DNA of 64,000 bases, from assembly GCA_903832085.1 (NCBI GenBank), contig CAIKZZ010000039.1, forward strand, positions 1 to 64,000, in the 5' to 3' direction. This DNA comes from an uncultured Pseudomonadota bacterium. GTDB lineage: Bacteria; Pseudomonadota; Gammaproteobacteria; Steroidobacterales; Steroidobacteraceae. The translations under genes were made by a program, and so were the position numbers. Positions 26,613 to 36,241 of this stretch are shown here, piece by piece; the stretch's first letter is position 1; each line of letters begins with the position of its first letter. A model generated the notes under the pieces. It saw only the letters and a program-made list of their open reading frames with translations, made no database searches and had not been told where the DNA came from.

Positions 26613-27551
26613 TTACAAAAGGCCAATCTCATGCAATCGGTTATGCAAAAACTCATTTGCAGTGATTGCATTCGGATACCTATTCGGGCGCTGCGCAGTA
26701 ATGCAGTTTGGCAGTGTTTGGATCAGGTAGTCTGGATTAAAGTGCAGGAAATAGGGCAGAGCATAGCGCGAACGAGCGGCCTGCTCACCTGTTGGGTTAA
26801 TGACACGATGACTAGCCGAGGGTAGGCGGTTATTGGATAGGCGACTGAGCATGTCGCCAACATTGCACACAAGTGAGTTCGCTGGTGGATTGCAGTTAAG
26901 CCAAGTCCCGTCTTGGGTTCTAATTTGCAGTCCTGCCTCGTCCGCACCTAAGAGTAGAGTAATGACGTTGATGTCCTCGTGTGGTTCTGCGCGTAGGCCC
27001 GTAGCGATCCCTGTTGTAGGCGGATAGTGCAGAACCCGTAGCACGCTGTTGCCTGTCGCAACAGCGTGCTCAAACCAGTCCTCAGCGAGACCTAGATAAC
27101 GGGCGATCGATGCCAATAGTTGGCGGCCGAGTTGATCAAATGCTGTATAGAGCGCCGTCAGCGTGCTTTGGAAGCCTGGAATCTGCTCTACCCATACATT
27201 AGGTGGCATCATTGACCGATAGCGGTGGTTGGCGTCGAGTTCGCGACCCATGTGCCAGAATTCTTTGAGATCGGGTTGCGTGGCGCCCTTCGCTATTTCC
27301 ACTCCAAATGGCGTGTAGCCACGCGCGCCACCGCTGCCGACTCGGTGATAACGTAGCTTCTCGGTAGTGCTGTAGCTAAAGAAGAGCCGAAAGTGCCTTA
27401 GGCACTCGTCGATTAATTCTTGCGGTAATCCGTGATCAGTGATGACCGCAAAACCTGTCGCGTGTAGCGCGTCGCCGAGGCGCGCGGCGAAGCGGTCGGG
27501 CTCATGCTTAGCGCTTTGTAGCGAAAGGTGCAGCAACGCGCCAGCTGGCAT
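26613..27551 (-). CDS. 2-oxoglutarate/Fe(II)-dependent oxygenase, isopenicillin N synthase family
   Basis: This is a cytoplasmic non-haem iron oxygenase of 312 aa. The N-terminal DIOX_N-like part has GFAVITDHGLPQELI and the RGYTPFGVE motif. The facial triad is PHEDINVITLL (His and Asp) with the distal His in SASHRVINP, and the 2OG-binding Arg lies in RSRYALPYF. Family members oxidise small molecules; ethylene-forming and gibberellin-type enzymes have the same layout, so the substrate cannot be named. Its ATG follows the stop of the upstream membrane-protein gene by 3 bp, which indicates tight coupling. Confidence 0.92.
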   Translation of the reverse strand: MPAGALLHLSLQSAKHEPDRFAARLGDALHATGFAVITDHGLPQELIDECLRHFRLFFSYSTTEKLRYHRVGSGGARGYTPFGVEIAKGATQPDLKEFWHMGRELDANHRYRSMMPPNVWVEQIPGFQSTLTALYTAFDQLGRQLLASIARYLGLAEDWFEHAVATGNSVLRVLHYPPTTGIATGLRAEPHEDINVITLLLGADEAGLQIRTQDGTWLNCNPPANSLVCNVGDMLSRLSNNRLPSASHRVINPTGEQAARSRYALPYFLHFNPDYLIQTLPNCITAQRPNRYPNAITANEFLHNRLHEIGLL

Positions 27552-27554
27552 AGA

Positions 27555-27908
27555 TTACATATCCTTGTCAGTAGTGACATGCAGGCTGTGGAGCAGGCGG
27601 TGCAAGACGGGTGCGAACAAGATGCTAGCCGCGATGAGGAGCACCAGTCCGCAGTACAAGGCGTAGGCGGACGCAAACCACTTACCTGCAGTGGTATGTA
27701 GAGTATCCACAGGGCCCATGCCGCCCATCAGCATGGATGCGTTGACCAATGCATCCAGCATGGGCAGGCTTTCAAAGTAGTGGTATCCCAGCACACCGAT
27801 GAGCAAGGAGGCGCTGACTAGGAGTGAGGCGCCAAACGCATGGCCGATAAGACGGCGTAGGTAGCGTGCGCGTGATGCCAATGGGTGGTGATGACGTTCA
27901 AAAGGCAT
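27555..27908 (-). CDS. Small membrane protein of unknown function (possible ion-channel-like)
   Basis: The 117-aa product has a basic N-terminus, a first hydrophobic helix (HAFGASLLVSASLLIGVLGY), a reentrant-looking region (ALVNASMLMGGMGPVDTL), a second helix (FASAYALYCGLVLLIAASIL) and a His-rich C-terminus (HRLLHSLH). The helix-loop-helix with a glycine-rich loop recalls two-helix channel subunits, but no TVGYG filter is present. GGGAG precedes the ATG. It is the first gene of the 27.9-24.4 kb minus-strand set. Confidence 0.65.
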   Translation of the reverse strand: MPFERHHHPLASRARYLRRLIGHAFGASLLVSASLLIGVLGYHYFESLPMLDALVNASMLMGGMGPVDTLHTTAGKWFASAYALYCGLVLLIAASILFAPVLHRLLHSLHVTTDKDM

Positions 27909-27938
27909 GGCGGTGCTCCCGTGCAGATATGAGTGCTC

Positions 27939-28736
27939 TTAAGGATCGCATAAATGCGTGCTTGCTATCGGTGTGGCTAAGGCTTGCAGTTCAGCAACGT
28001 CAGACCAGCCGAGTCGGTCGGCCACGGCACAGAAATCGGGTGCGGGCGCTGCGTGGATGGTGATGGTCTGACCAGACCGAGGGTGGGTCAAGGTTAAGCC
28101 CACAGCCGCAAGTAATAGTCGGTGACATTGATACTGCTCACGGAACAGCCGATTGTGGCGGCCATGACCGTAGGTGGTATCACCGATAATCGGGTGGTTG
28201 ATGTGACGCACATGACGGCGTAGTTGATGACGCCGGCCAGTGGTGGGCTTTAGCGACACGAGCGCATACCGACTGGTCGGATACCGATCGACCCGGATAG
28301 CAAGTTCTGTGGTTGCCAGTACGCGCAGATGCGTCAGTGCCGGCTGAGCGTTACCAATAGGATCAGCCGACAGCGGGTCTAGGCGTTCCAGCGGGTGGTC
28401 AATAATTGCGTTGTCGGTTGGCCAGCCACGCACGATGGCAAAATATTCTTTACTCACCAGGCCTGCTTCGAACGCGCTACCGACGTCGGCGCGCACTGTC
28501 GGACATAGCGCAAACAATAAGATACCGGAAGTCGCTTTATCCAATCGATGACAAGGATGGACGATCGCACCGATTTGATCGCGTAGCGCCTGTATGGCAA
28601 AGCGCGTCTCCCAGCGGTCTACGGGACTACGGTGTACCAGCAGACCAGAGGGTTTATCAATGGCGATAAGATCCGCATCTTGATAGAGGATCTTAAGCGG
28701 CGGATTGCGGCATACTGAGGATGAGATTTGATTCAT
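27939..28736 (-). CDS. truC: tRNA pseudouridine synthase C-like protein (RluA family)
   Basis: TruC makes pseudouridine at tRNA position 65. The start at 28736 (MNQISSSVCRN) is preferred; a longer frame exists upstream. The catalytic motif HRLDKATSGILLFA carries the intact Asp, unlike the RluB homologue in this window. The motifs LIAIDKPSGLLVHRS, GRRHQLRRHVRHINHPIIGD and CHRLLLAAVGLTLTHP match TruC. The protein is about 265 aa. Its start is 13 bp from the divergent start of the FMN protein, so each promoter must lie inside the neighbour or be very compact. Confidence 0.88.
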   Translation of the reverse strand: MNQISSSVCRNPPLKILYQDADLIAIDKPSGLLVHRSPVDRWETRFAIQALRDQIGAIVHPCHRLDKATSGILLFALCPTVRADVGSAFEAGLVSKEYFAIVRGWPTDNAIIDHPLERLDPLSADPIGNAQPALTHLRVLATTELAIRVDRYPTSRYALVSLKPTTGRRHQLRRHVRHINHPIIGDTTYGHGRHNRLFREQYQCHRLLLAAVGLTLTHPRSGQTITIHAAPAPDFCAVADRLGWSDVAELQALATPIASTHLCDP

Positions 28737-28749
28737 GGGGAGAAGGTCG

Positions 28750-29424
28750 ATGGCAGTCAAACGGCAACGTGGCTCTAGCAGCGGTCCTGAGTTTACTCGG
28801 GTGCGTCGCTCGCCCAAGCTCACAGTGTACGAGAGAAGTACCCTACATCACATCCTTGATGTAGGGACACACTGTCATGTCGCCCATGTGATTGACGGAC
28901 GCCCCGTGGCGACTCCCACCCTGCATTGGCGTATTGGGGAACACGTATATTGGCACGGGAGCGTTGCAAGCCGGATGCTCAAAGCGACAGCTGTGCACTC
29001 GCAGGTCTGCTTGACGGTGACGCTGATGGATGGCTGGGTGCTTGCTCGATCTGCATTCAATCATAGTGCCAACTATCGATCGGTTATGTGTTTTGGTACA
29101 CCAGTTGAGATTGTCGCACGTGAAGAGAAGATTGCGCTGATACGTGACTTTACTGAGCGCCTCTTTCCGGGTCGCTGGGAGCGCTTACGACCGCTGTCCA
29201 ATAAAGAAATTAACGCGACATGTGTGCTGTCATTGCCTCTGACAGCCACCTCCGCCAAAGTGCGGATGGGGCCGCCTGATGATCCGGTGCGAGATCGTGC
29301 GTGGCCAGTCTGGGCCGGAGTGATTCCGATCAAGGAGCGCCTTGGTCGCCCAGTCCCTGATGCATTAAGTCCGCCGAATGCACGCCCGCCACGGCTACCC
29401 ACCGCTGCGCGCCGTGGTGGCTGA
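28750..29424 (+). CDS. Pyridoxamine 5'-phosphate oxidase-family protein (FMN split barrel)
   Basis: The ATG at 28750 follows GGGGAGAAGG (224 aa). The family fold binds flavin and includes oxidoreductases and nitroimidazole-resistance-like proteins. Visible blocks are RSPKLTVYERSTLHHILD, an alternating strand pattern with THCHVAHVIDGRPVATPTLHW, YWHGSVASRMLKA and SFNHSANYRSVMCFG-like segments (here RSAFNHSANYRSVMCFG), characteristic of the MSMEG/NimA-like branch. The exact substrate is unknown. The C-terminus is rich in Pro/Arg. It is divergent from truC with only 13 bp between them. Confidence 0.8.
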   Translation: MAVKRQRGSSSGPEFTRVRRSPKLTVYERSTLHHILDVGTHCHVAHVIDGRPVATPTLHWRIGEHVYWHGSVASRMLKATAVHSQVCLTVTLMDGWVLARSAFNHSANYRSVMCFGTPVEIVAREEKIALIRDFTERLFPGRWERLRPLSNKEINATCVLSLPLTATSAKVRMGPPDDPVRDRAWPVWAGVIPIKERLGRPVPDALSPPNARPPRLPTAARRGG

Positions 29425-29587
29425 TACATTTGCCTTTATAAGCCAGGGTTCGTCACAGTGCGCCCAACGCGGGGGCAACGGCGGCCGCAGAGAAAGTCAT
29501 CCGCAGCTTAAGCGCTGCGCGGTATGGAACAGGGCTACTTTCAACCGCTCACTAATACTGCCATTATTGCGCCACTATCGCTGCTAG

Positions 29588-29608
29588 CCGCCTTGTCTTG
29601 AGAGGCGG
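29588..29608 (+). terminator. Hairpin in the region before the amidohydrolase gene
   Basis: CCGCCT (29588-29593) pairs with AGGCGG (29603-29608) around a 9-nt loop, just upstream of the ribosome binding site of the amidohydrolase gene. It could affect translation or end the upstream transcript. Short stem, no T-run. Confidence 0.25.
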
Positions 29609-29631
29609 TGCCATTTCAGAGGGGGTTACTG

Positions 29632-31665
29632 ATGCTGGGCAAACGGATGCGTCTTGCAGTCACCGTGTGTGGATTGGTGTTGTGTCTATTTGTAGGAAGC
29701 ATTGCCGACGCCAATGGCGTGCAAGTGCCCGCCGATCTTGTGGTCACAGATGCAAAGGTCTATACGGCCGCGAGTGCGAAGTTTGCTGAGGCGCTTGCAG
29801 TGCGCAAGGGTCTTTTGGTGTATGTGGGTGATGCTGCTGGGGCTCAAGCTTTCATTGGGCCGCGCACCACGGTAGAGCATGCCGGCGGCCGGCTCATCAT
29901 ACCCGGCCTGGTTGACGCACATATTCATCCTGTGGATATCGTTGATCTGGACGTGTGTGATTTGGCGAGCGAACCAAAGACCCTTAAACAGATTGTCTCA
30001 TTCGTGCAGACTTGTGTTGCGCACTATGCGCTCGCTCCCGGTCAGTGGCTGCGGGTACATCAGTGGAATCCAACCGCCGGCAACCAGCCAGACCTTGAGC
30101 TGACGACTCTGCGTGCGGCTTTGGATCGGGCTGCGCCTAAAAATCCGGTGCACTTGTTAGGCAACGATGGCCATCACGGGGCTTTCAATACATTGGCTCT
30201 CGCGAAGGCGCAGAACGCATCGGGGCGCGTGGTTGGATTGACGCGCGAAACTCTAGCGACTGATTTTCCTGAGTATCGTAAGTTGGTTGGGACGGATGAG
30301 CGTGGTGAGCCAAATGGTGAGGTAAACGAGGACGCTCGCTACCCAATCGATGCCCACAGCATGATGTATAACGAGCTAGAAAAATCCATTAAGGTTGTGG
30401 AGAAGATACCCGAGCGACTGAATAGTGTGGGCATCACTGCCATCCTAGATGCAGCCGCCGCTCCTGAAGGCCTGCCAATCTATGACAAGCTATTGGCGCG
30501 CAAGCATATGACGGTGCGTGCCACATTGGCTCAATTTTATGACCCGAGCCGTACCCGGACTAAAGACGGACGAGTCGACTACGACTCGATGGTCGAAAGT
30601 GCAAAGCAAGTGCGTGCCAAGTATGCTCATAACCCGTACGTACGCGCAGACTTTATCAAAATGTTTGCTGACGGCGTGGTTGAGGGAAATCCGTTTGGTA
30701 CTCCGCCAACACTCGGCAATGCGGCGATGCTGGAGCCCTATTTACAGCCAATATTTGCGCTCGACGCGGAGGGGCATGCAGCGGTGACTGGTTATGTAGA
30801 CACCGGTTCAGCCGTCTGTATTGATGCGCGTTCCCATATGGATAGGTATCAGACAGCATTCGAGGCTGCCATTTTTATGAAAGCAAATGGATTTCATCCA
30901 GCGCAGTGCACAATCTCAAGTGGCCAGCTGCAGCATGAGCGTGATATCGAGCTTGAGTATGTACGTCGCATGCATCTCGCTGGATTTAATATTCATATTC
31001 ATGTGATTGGGGATCGTGCCTTGCGTACAGCGCTTGATGCGATCGAGAATGCCAGAGCCGCTGACGGTATAACGACCACTCGAGACGGGCTTGCGCACAT
31101 TCAACTCGCGCATCCGGCCGATGTCGCGCGGATTGGGCGGGACCATCTGTATTTGGCTTACACATATTCCTGGGCCAATGTCGAACTCGACTACGATATG
31201 AGCGTCGTGCCATTTTTGCAAAAGATGACTGGCAATAGTCTTGCGGCCCGGCATGTGCCTGGCAGCTACTATGAGGAGAACAGCTACCCGGTGCGTTCAT
31301 CGCGTGACGCGGGCGGCATATTGGTCGCTGGCTCCGATGCCCCGGTGGCGACGCGTGACCCGCAGCCATTCGTTAACATGGCGACCGCGCTGACTCGTCA
31401 TGTCCCAGGTCAGGCGATCTTGAATTCTCATCAGACTATCTCTATTCGCGATGTTTTAGATGCCTATACGATTAATGGTGCGCGCATGCTGGGTCGCGAG
31501 GCGGAAATTGGTTCGCTCGAAGTTGGCAAGTCGGCTGATTTCGTGATCCTCGATCGCGACATCGTGGCGCTCGCTGATGCGGGTAAGGCCGATGAGGTGT
31601 TTGGAGCGCGCGTGCTCGGGACATGGTTTTGCGGTAAGCGGGTCTATCCGGTGACAAAACACTGA
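29632..31665 (+). CDS. Exported amidohydrolase (YtcJ-like, amidohydrolase 3 family)
   Basis: The ATG at 29632 follows AGAGGGGG; an in-frame start lies at 29608. The protein (677 aa) has a signal peptide (MLGKRMRLAVTVCGLVLCLFVGSIADA), so it probably acts in the periplasm. Metal ligands seen are HIH in GLVDAHIHP, Lys and DG in FIKMFADGVVEG, His in HIHVIGDRAL, His in LAHIQLAHP and Asp in VAGSDAPV, the full set of a binuclear TIM-barrel hydrolase. YtcJ-like enzymes hydrolyse amides or other C-N bonds, but this substrate is unknown. It opens the accessory region at 29.6-48 kb. Confidence 0.9.
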   Translation: MLGKRMRLAVTVCGLVLCLFVGSIADANGVQVPADLVVTDAKVYTAASAKFAEALAVRKGLLVYVGDAAGAQAFIGPRTTVEHAGGRLIIPGLVDAHIHPVDIVDLDVCDLASEPKTLKQIVSFVQTCVAHYALAPGQWLRVHQWNPTAGNQPDLELTTLRAALDRAAPKNPVHLLGNDGHHGAFNTLALAKAQNASGRVVGLTRETLATDFPEYRKLVGTDERGEPNGEVNEDARYPIDAHSMMYNELEKSIKVVEKIPERLNSVGITAILDAAAAPEGLPIYDKLLARKHMTVRATLAQFYDPSRTRTKDGRVDYDSMVESAKQVRAKYAHNPYVRADFIKMFADGVVEGNPFGTPPTLGNAAMLEPYLQPIFALDAEGHAAVTGYVDTGSAVCIDARSHMDRYQTAFEAAIFMKANGFHPAQCTISSGQLQHERDIELEYVRRMHLAGFNIHIHVIGDRALRTALDAIENARAADGITTTRDGLAHIQLAHPADVARIGRDHLYLAYTYSWANVELDYDMSVVPFLQKMTGNSLAARHVPGSYYEENSYPVRSSRDAGGILVAGSDAPVATRDPQPFVNMATALTRHVPGQAILNSHQTISIRDVLDAYTINGARMLGREAEIGSLEVGKSADFVILDRDIVALADAGKADEVFGARVLGTWFCGKRVYPVTKH

Positions 31666-32064
31666 CGCAGACAGGATTGAAGATCAAACGGGCGGTTCGC
31701 GACTGGGTGCATTGTTTTAAAGCACTTAATTGATCGTCAGACTGCGGATCGACTCGCAGAGCATTGATGCCGCCTCTCAGTGCGGGGCGACACTGCGTTT
31801 CAGCGTAATAATTAAGCAAGGCGCTATCCCGCCCATGTACGTGTATATCCCAATGTGACTAAGCGCAGTGCGCTGTGACAATCTGTTTTAGTCGCTCGTT
31901 TTAGTCATCTTAGATACACACGACGCTGGTGTTTGTGTGCGGGTTTGACGCTGAATCGGGCGTGTTATGCAAGGGTTACCGAGATAGGCGCATTCCAGCT
32001 GCAGGTGGTCCTGCTGAGCGTATTTGATCGGTTGCCTGCGCACGGTACTAGATAGGAAGGCTGT
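31666..32064 (+). other. Intergenic stretch before the hybrid kinase gene
   Basis: No coding sequence, RNA gene or repeat is recognised in these 399 bp. A TTGACG at 31945-31950 with TATGCA 15 bp later is a weak promoter candidate. AGGAAGG at 32053-32062 is the likely ribosome binding site of the kinase gene. Confidence 0.4.
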
Positions 32065-34167
32065 ATGACTCTACTATCAACTCGCGGTAATCACTCTGCT
32101 GCAGCGACCCCATCGCGCTCAAAACACCACGAAAGTTTCTTAGATTGCGACACACCCGACCGTCGTCTGATGTCGCTACTGGCGGCGAGTCCTGCGGTAA
32201 CGTATTGCTGTGCGGGAGAACCCTCTTATGCGCTTGCGTTTGTGACATCAAATATCGAGCAGCTGTCTGGATATTCCTCAGCAGAGTTAATGCGCAGCGA
32301 TGCGCGCTGGCTGGATTGCATACACCCAGATGACTGGGCTAGTGCTATCGCCTCATTTAAAAGGGGAATTGAGTCTGAACGTTTTGCGCGCAGATTTCGT
32401 ATCAAACATAAAAACGGCAGCTCTGTATGGGTAAACGATGAGTGCGTCGTCTCTCGTGATGATTTCGGTACCATTGTTGGGCTCACAGGCGTCCTCACAA
32501 ATGCTGCGGCGAGTATGGAGATTGATACGCAGTTGCAGGTAACGCATGCGCTCGAGTCAATCGGTCAGATGACCGGTTGCATAGCGCACGACTTTAATAA
32601 CCTTCTCGGAATCATCATTGGAAACTTAGATTTATTGGATGATACGCTGCGTGATGACCCACTCGCATTAAACAGAGCGCATACTGCGATGGACGCTGCA
32701 TTGCGTGGCTCCGAAATGACGAAGCTCTTGTTAAGTACAGCACGTCAGCAGCCGATGGAGCTCAGCGATTATAACGTGAGTGCGCTGTTGCTACGTATCG
32801 TCCCAATGCTTACGTCGTCGGTTGGTGTTGGTGTGAGCTTCTCTTCCGAGCTATGCGCTGATCCTTTAATCGTTAAGTTAGACGCGACTGGATTTAACCG
32901 TATTTTAGTGAATCTTGTCATAAATGCTCGGGATTCACTCACCAGTATAGATGGAGCCAAAGAGGTCACAGTGCGTACGCGCCTTAAGCGCGTTGACAGC
33001 AATGATTTAGGGCTTCCGAGCGGAAGTTATGCAGTCATCGATGTGACGGATACAGGCTGTGGTATGACCGATGAGGTTCGTAGGAATGCTCTCGTACCAT
33101 TTTTTACAACCAAGGCCGTTGGCGTAGGGACGGGTCTTGGGCTTTCGATGGTGTATGGTTATGCGAAGCAGCTAGGTGGTACGTGTGAGATTCGAAGTAT
33201 TGTTGGCGAGGGTACGACGGTAAGTGTCTATCTGCCGATCGTTATGCCTCGGCTAGGGCGCTTATATGTCACTGAGCAACAGCGATTACAGTCGTTGCGT
33301 CGCCACGAATTATTGGACACCGTTGAGGAAGTTGTTTTTGATCGGATTGTGGAGGAGGCAGCTGACATCTGCGGCACTCCGATAGCGCTGATATCGCTGG
33401 TAGATGAGCATCGGCAGTGGTTCAAGGCCCACTACGGGATTGCAGTACGACAAACCCCTCGCGACATCGCGTTCTGTGCTCATGCCATTCTGCGTCCGGG
33501 TGACACCTTAGTCGTTGCTGATGCCAGCAGAGATCCGCGCTTTTCTGGTAACCCGCTGGTCACTGATGAGCCAAAAATACGTTTTTATGCTGGTAAGCCG
33601 GTAGTTGATTGCGACGGTTTGCCGTTAGGTACGCTGTGCGTGATTGACCGCGTTGCGCGCGAACTGACGGACAACCAATTACTGGCGCTTGATCATCTAG
33701 CTGCGCGCGTGTCTGATTTGATCCAAGCTCGCCTAGGATCGTCCGTAGCTAGTGCAGATGCGATTCAGTCAGCCTCTGCCACCGCATGCGTGCACCCACC
33801 GAAGCGCATCCTGGTGGTTGACGACGAGGAAGGTCTACGTGTGATTGCCCAGACATGGCTTCACTCGCTAGGCTATGAAGTAATGCTTGCTGGGTCAAGC
33901 GCTGAGGCTCTTAACCTGTTGGAGATCGAAAAATTCGACATCCTGTTTACGGATATTGTAATGCCCGGAAGCAAGGATGGGCTTACTTTAGCCCGGATGG
34001 CGCGGATTATCGATCCACAAATCAGTGTGTTAGTCACATCAGGCTATGCCCGCGAGCTGTTAATTGACGCGACCCTGCCGGGAACATTCTTGGTTAAACC
34101 GTACCGACGTGGTGAGCTTAAGGGGGCCTTAGACTCGCTACTACTCGCGACGCCTACGGTCCCGTGA
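32065..34167 (+). CDS. Hybrid sensor histidine kinase (PAS-HisKA-HATPase-GAF-REC)
   Basis: This cytoplasmic sensor (700 aa) has a PAS domain (about residues 40-145, with [15 protein letters not shown]), an H-box with His175 in [10 protein letters not shown], an ATPase domain (N box [12 protein letters not shown] boxes DVTDTGCGM and [11 protein letters not shown]), then a GAF domain (about 400-560, with [23 protein letters not shown] and PLGTLCVID) and a receiver (about 595-690, with VVDDEEGLR and phosphoacceptor Asp in FTDIVMPG). No transmembrane segment is seen. A GAF between the kinase core and the receiver is unusual, and no cognate response regulator is adjacent. SD AGGAAGG precedes the ATG. 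Confidence 0.92.
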   Translation: MTLLSTRGNHSAAATPSRSKHHESFLDCDTPDRRLMSLLAASPAVTYCCAGEPSYALAFVTSNIEQLSGYSSAELMRSDARWLDCIHPDDWASAIASFKRGIESERFARRFRIKHKNGSSVWVNDECVVSRDDFGTIVGLTGVLTNAAASMEIDTQLQVTHALESIGQMTGCIAHDFNNLLGIIIGNLDLLDDTLRDDPLALNRAHTAMDAALRGSEMTKLLLSTARQQPMELSDYNVSALLLRIVPMLTSSVGVGVSFSSELCADPLIVKLDATGFNRILVNLVINARDSLTSIDGAKEVTVRTRLKRVDSNDLGLPSGSYAVIDVTDTGCGMTDEVRRNALVPFFTTKAVGVGTGLGLSMVYGYAKQLGGTCEIRSIVGEGTTVSVYLPIVMPRLGRLYVTEQQRLQSLRRHELLDTVEEVVFDRIVEEAADICGTPIALISLVDEHRQWFKAHYGIAVRQTPRDIAFCAHAILRPGDTLVVADASRDPRFSGNPLVTDEPKIRFYAGKPVVDCDGLPLGTLCVIDRVARELTDNQLLALDHLAARVSDLIQARLGSSVASADAIQSASATACVHPPKRILVVDDEEGLRVIAQTWLHSLGYEVMLAGSSAEALNLLEIEKFDILFTDIVMPGSKDGLTLARMARIIDPQISVLVTSGYARELLIDATLPGTFLVKPYRRGELKGALDSLLLATPTVP

Positions 34168-34277
34168 AAGGCGTCCTCGGCAGAGGATGATCCTCGCTGG
34201 TAAGCTCTGTACTCGGTGAGTCGGTGGGATTGTCCCATCGATAGGGCCGTAGAGCTTAACAGTTAAGGATTCACATC

Positions 34278-34646
34278 ATGATCGGCTACGTCACGCTAGG
34301 TACAAACGATTTAGCTAAGTCCACTGCGTATTACGATGCGTTGCTGGCGCTATTTGGCGCAAAACGGGGTTGGGAGTCTGAGAAATTTATTTCGTGGACT
34401 ACTGGCGCCGGTGCGCCGATGCTGTTCGTTATTAAGCCTGCAGATGGGCAGCCAGCCACTGTTGGTAACGGCACGATGGTGGCGTTAGCTGCCACCTCAA
34501 AAGAGCAGGTTAGCCAGGTTCATGCGAAGGCATTGAGCCTTGGCAGTAAAGATGAGGGTGCTGTCGGTCCGCGCGGCGATAATTTTTATGCAGGTTATTT
34601 TCGGGATCTTGACGGCAACAAATTGTGCATTTTCTATATCAGCTAA
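34278..34646 (+). CDS. VOC (glyoxalase/bleomycin-resistance) family protein
   Basis: This small metalloprotein-fold protein (122 aa) has the paired beta-alpha-beta3 VOC modules: MIGYVTLGTNDLAKSTAYYDALL at the start and FYAGYFRDLDGNKLCIFY at the end. Metal-ligand-like residues (Thr/His-type at the first strand, Glu/Asp late) are not clearly complete, so it could be a binding protein rather than an enzyme. It is in the same orientation as the ammonia-lyase-like gene that follows 75 bp later. Function unknown. Confidence 0.85.
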   Translation: MIGYVTLGTNDLAKSTAYYDALLALFGAKRGWESEKFISWTTGAGAPMLFVIKPADGQPATVGNGTMVALAATSKEQVSQVHAKALSLGSKDEGAVGPRGDNFYAGYFRDLDGNKLCIFYIS

Positions 34647-34721
34647 ATACCGTCGGTTTTCTGGGTGCGTGTCAGAAATGTTCTGACGCGCACTCAGCGA
34701 TTCGAGGCCAGCGAGATCCCA

Positions 34722-36230
34722 ATGCCTAAAGCTAAACAGCTGACTACGCCGCTAGGCGTGGCCGATATCGTTGCCGTTGCCAATGGCAGTCGATTACTCC
34801 TATCTGCAGCTTGTCGCGAGCGCGTCTGTGCGAGTCGTCGTATCGTGGAAGGCTTGGTGCTGCAAGGTATACGTGGCTATGGGATTAATACCGGTGTTGG
34901 TGCTCTGTGTGATGTGATTATTGATCGATCGCAACAGCAGCAGCTATCGCTTAATTTGTTGCGCAGTACGGCGGTGGGTGTAGGGCCTTTATTGTCGGTC
35001 GCAGCAACGCGCGCGATTATGGCTGCTAGTGTCAATAACTATGCACATGGCTATTCTGGGGTGCGGATAGAAGTTGTTGAACAGCTGCTTGCCTTGCTGA
35101 ATTCGAATTGCACCCCAGAGGTGCCCTCAGATGGGTCAGTAGGCTATCTCACTCATATGGCGCACGTTGCCTTGGTGTTGGTGGGTGAGGGGCGTGCGCA
35201 GTTCAATGGCCGATCACTGAGCGGCGCAGTGGCCTTGCAGGCCATTGGGCTTGAGCCGCTAGTTCTTGAGGCGAAAGAGGGCTTGAGCCTAATTAACGGC
35301 ACGCCGTGTGCCACGGGACTTGCGTGTCTGGCACTTGACACAGCGGCGCGGTTGCTCGATTGGGCGGACGTGGCTGGAGCGCAGACGTTTGAGAATATCG
35401 GTTGCCAACTGTCAGCATTTGCAGAGGAGCCGCTATCGTGGCGTGCATCCCCGGGACTTATGTTAGTTGGTCAGCGCTTGCGCCACCTGCTCGCCTCAAG
35501 TGGAGTGCTGGAAGCGCGTCGGGAGCTGAAGACACAGGATGCTCTGAGTTTGCGCGCGATGCCCCATGTGCATGGCGCTGCTCGCGACGTGTGGGAGACA
35601 ACTCAGACGGTCGTTACCAGAGAGCTGAATGCAGCCACGGACAATCCTCTAGTCAGTGGTGACTTTGACAATCCCCGCGTGCATTCGCAGGCGCATGCCG
35701 TGGGGGCCGCGCTCGCGTTGGCGCTTGATAGTCTTGGTATTGCGATGGCATCGGTTGCTGCCATATCCGAGCGGCGTACAGATCGGTTACTGAATCCGCA
35801 GCTCAGTGGCTTGCCGGCATTTTTGTCGGGCGATGCCGGCGTGGTCTCAGGCCTGATGATTGCGCAATATACTGCAAGCTCACTGACCGCACAGAACAGG
35901 CGTCTTGCGGCGCCTGCGAGCCTTGATGGCGGCGTTACCTCGGCCATGCAGGAAGATCACCTGTGTCACGCGACGCCGGCTGCTTTGAAAGCGCTAGATA
36001 TTCTTGGAAATACTCAAACGATACTTGCAATTGAGATTTTCTGCGCTACGCAGGCAGCTGATTTACAACCTGCAGGTCGGCAGCGTTCACCGATGCTGGA
36101 GTTGCTCTATCGGTCCGTACGCTTCAAGGTGCCGTTTTATTTCGATCAGCGTCCTTTGCATGACGAGATCACACAGGTGCGCGAGCTGCTGAATCAGCCC
36201 GTGAGTATAGTCATTCCGGTGTTCCAGTAG
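34722..36230 (+). CDS. Aromatic amino acid ammonia-lyase (HAL/PAL) homologue lacking the MIO triad
   Basis: The start at 34722 (MPKAKQLTTPL) is preferred; the protein is about 502 aa, the usual HAL length. The fold signature is clear: GYGINTGVGAL, LINGTPCATGL, TQDALSLRAMPHVHGAARD, TDNPLVSGDF and MQEDHL. In active HAL/PAL the sequence GSVGASGDLAPLAHM forms the MIO group from Ala-Ser-Gly; here it reads GSVGYLTHMAHVAL, three residues shorter, so the triad is deleted. The acidic Glu of QEDH, the Asn of LINGT and the Arg of SLR remain, but the HAL catalytic Tyr (QDPYSLR) is Leu. Classical ammonia loss by MIO is therefore not expected. It faces the convergent MFS gene. Confidence 0.88.
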   Translation: MPKAKQLTTPLGVADIVAVANGSRLLLSAACRERVCASRRIVEGLVLQGIRGYGINTGVGALCDVIIDRSQQQQLSLNLLRSTAVGVGPLLSVAATRAIMAASVNNYAHGYSGVRIEVVEQLLALLNSNCTPEVPSDGSVGYLTHMAHVALVLVGEGRAQFNGRSLSGAVALQAIGLEPLVLEAKEGLSLINGTPCATGLACLALDTAARLLDWADVAGAQTFENIGCQLSAFAEEPLSWRASPGLMLVGQRLRHLLASSGVLEARRELKTQDALSLRAMPHVHGAARDVWETTQTVVTRELNAATDNPLVSGDFDNPRVHSQAHAVGAALALALDSLGIAMASVAAISERRTDRLLNPQLSGLPAFLSGDAGVVSGLMIAQYTASSLTAQNRRLAAPASLDGGVTSAMQEDHLCHATPAALKALDILGNTQTILAIEIFCATQAADLQPAGRQRSPMLELLYRSVRFKVPFYFDQRPLHDEITQVRELLNQPVSIVIPVFQ

Positions 36231-36241
36231 CGAGCGGTCAG

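Noticed and set aside
31666-32064. Small RNA or tRNA in the 399-bp gap before the hybrid kinase
   Set aside because: No cloverleaf or terminator hairpin was recognised by eye; the signal is no better than background.
35131-35178. Frameshift or sequencing error as cause of the missing MIO triad in the first HAL homologue
   Set aside because: Exactly three codons are missing, and both flanks keep the family sequence in the same frame. Re-sequencing would still be a useful check.
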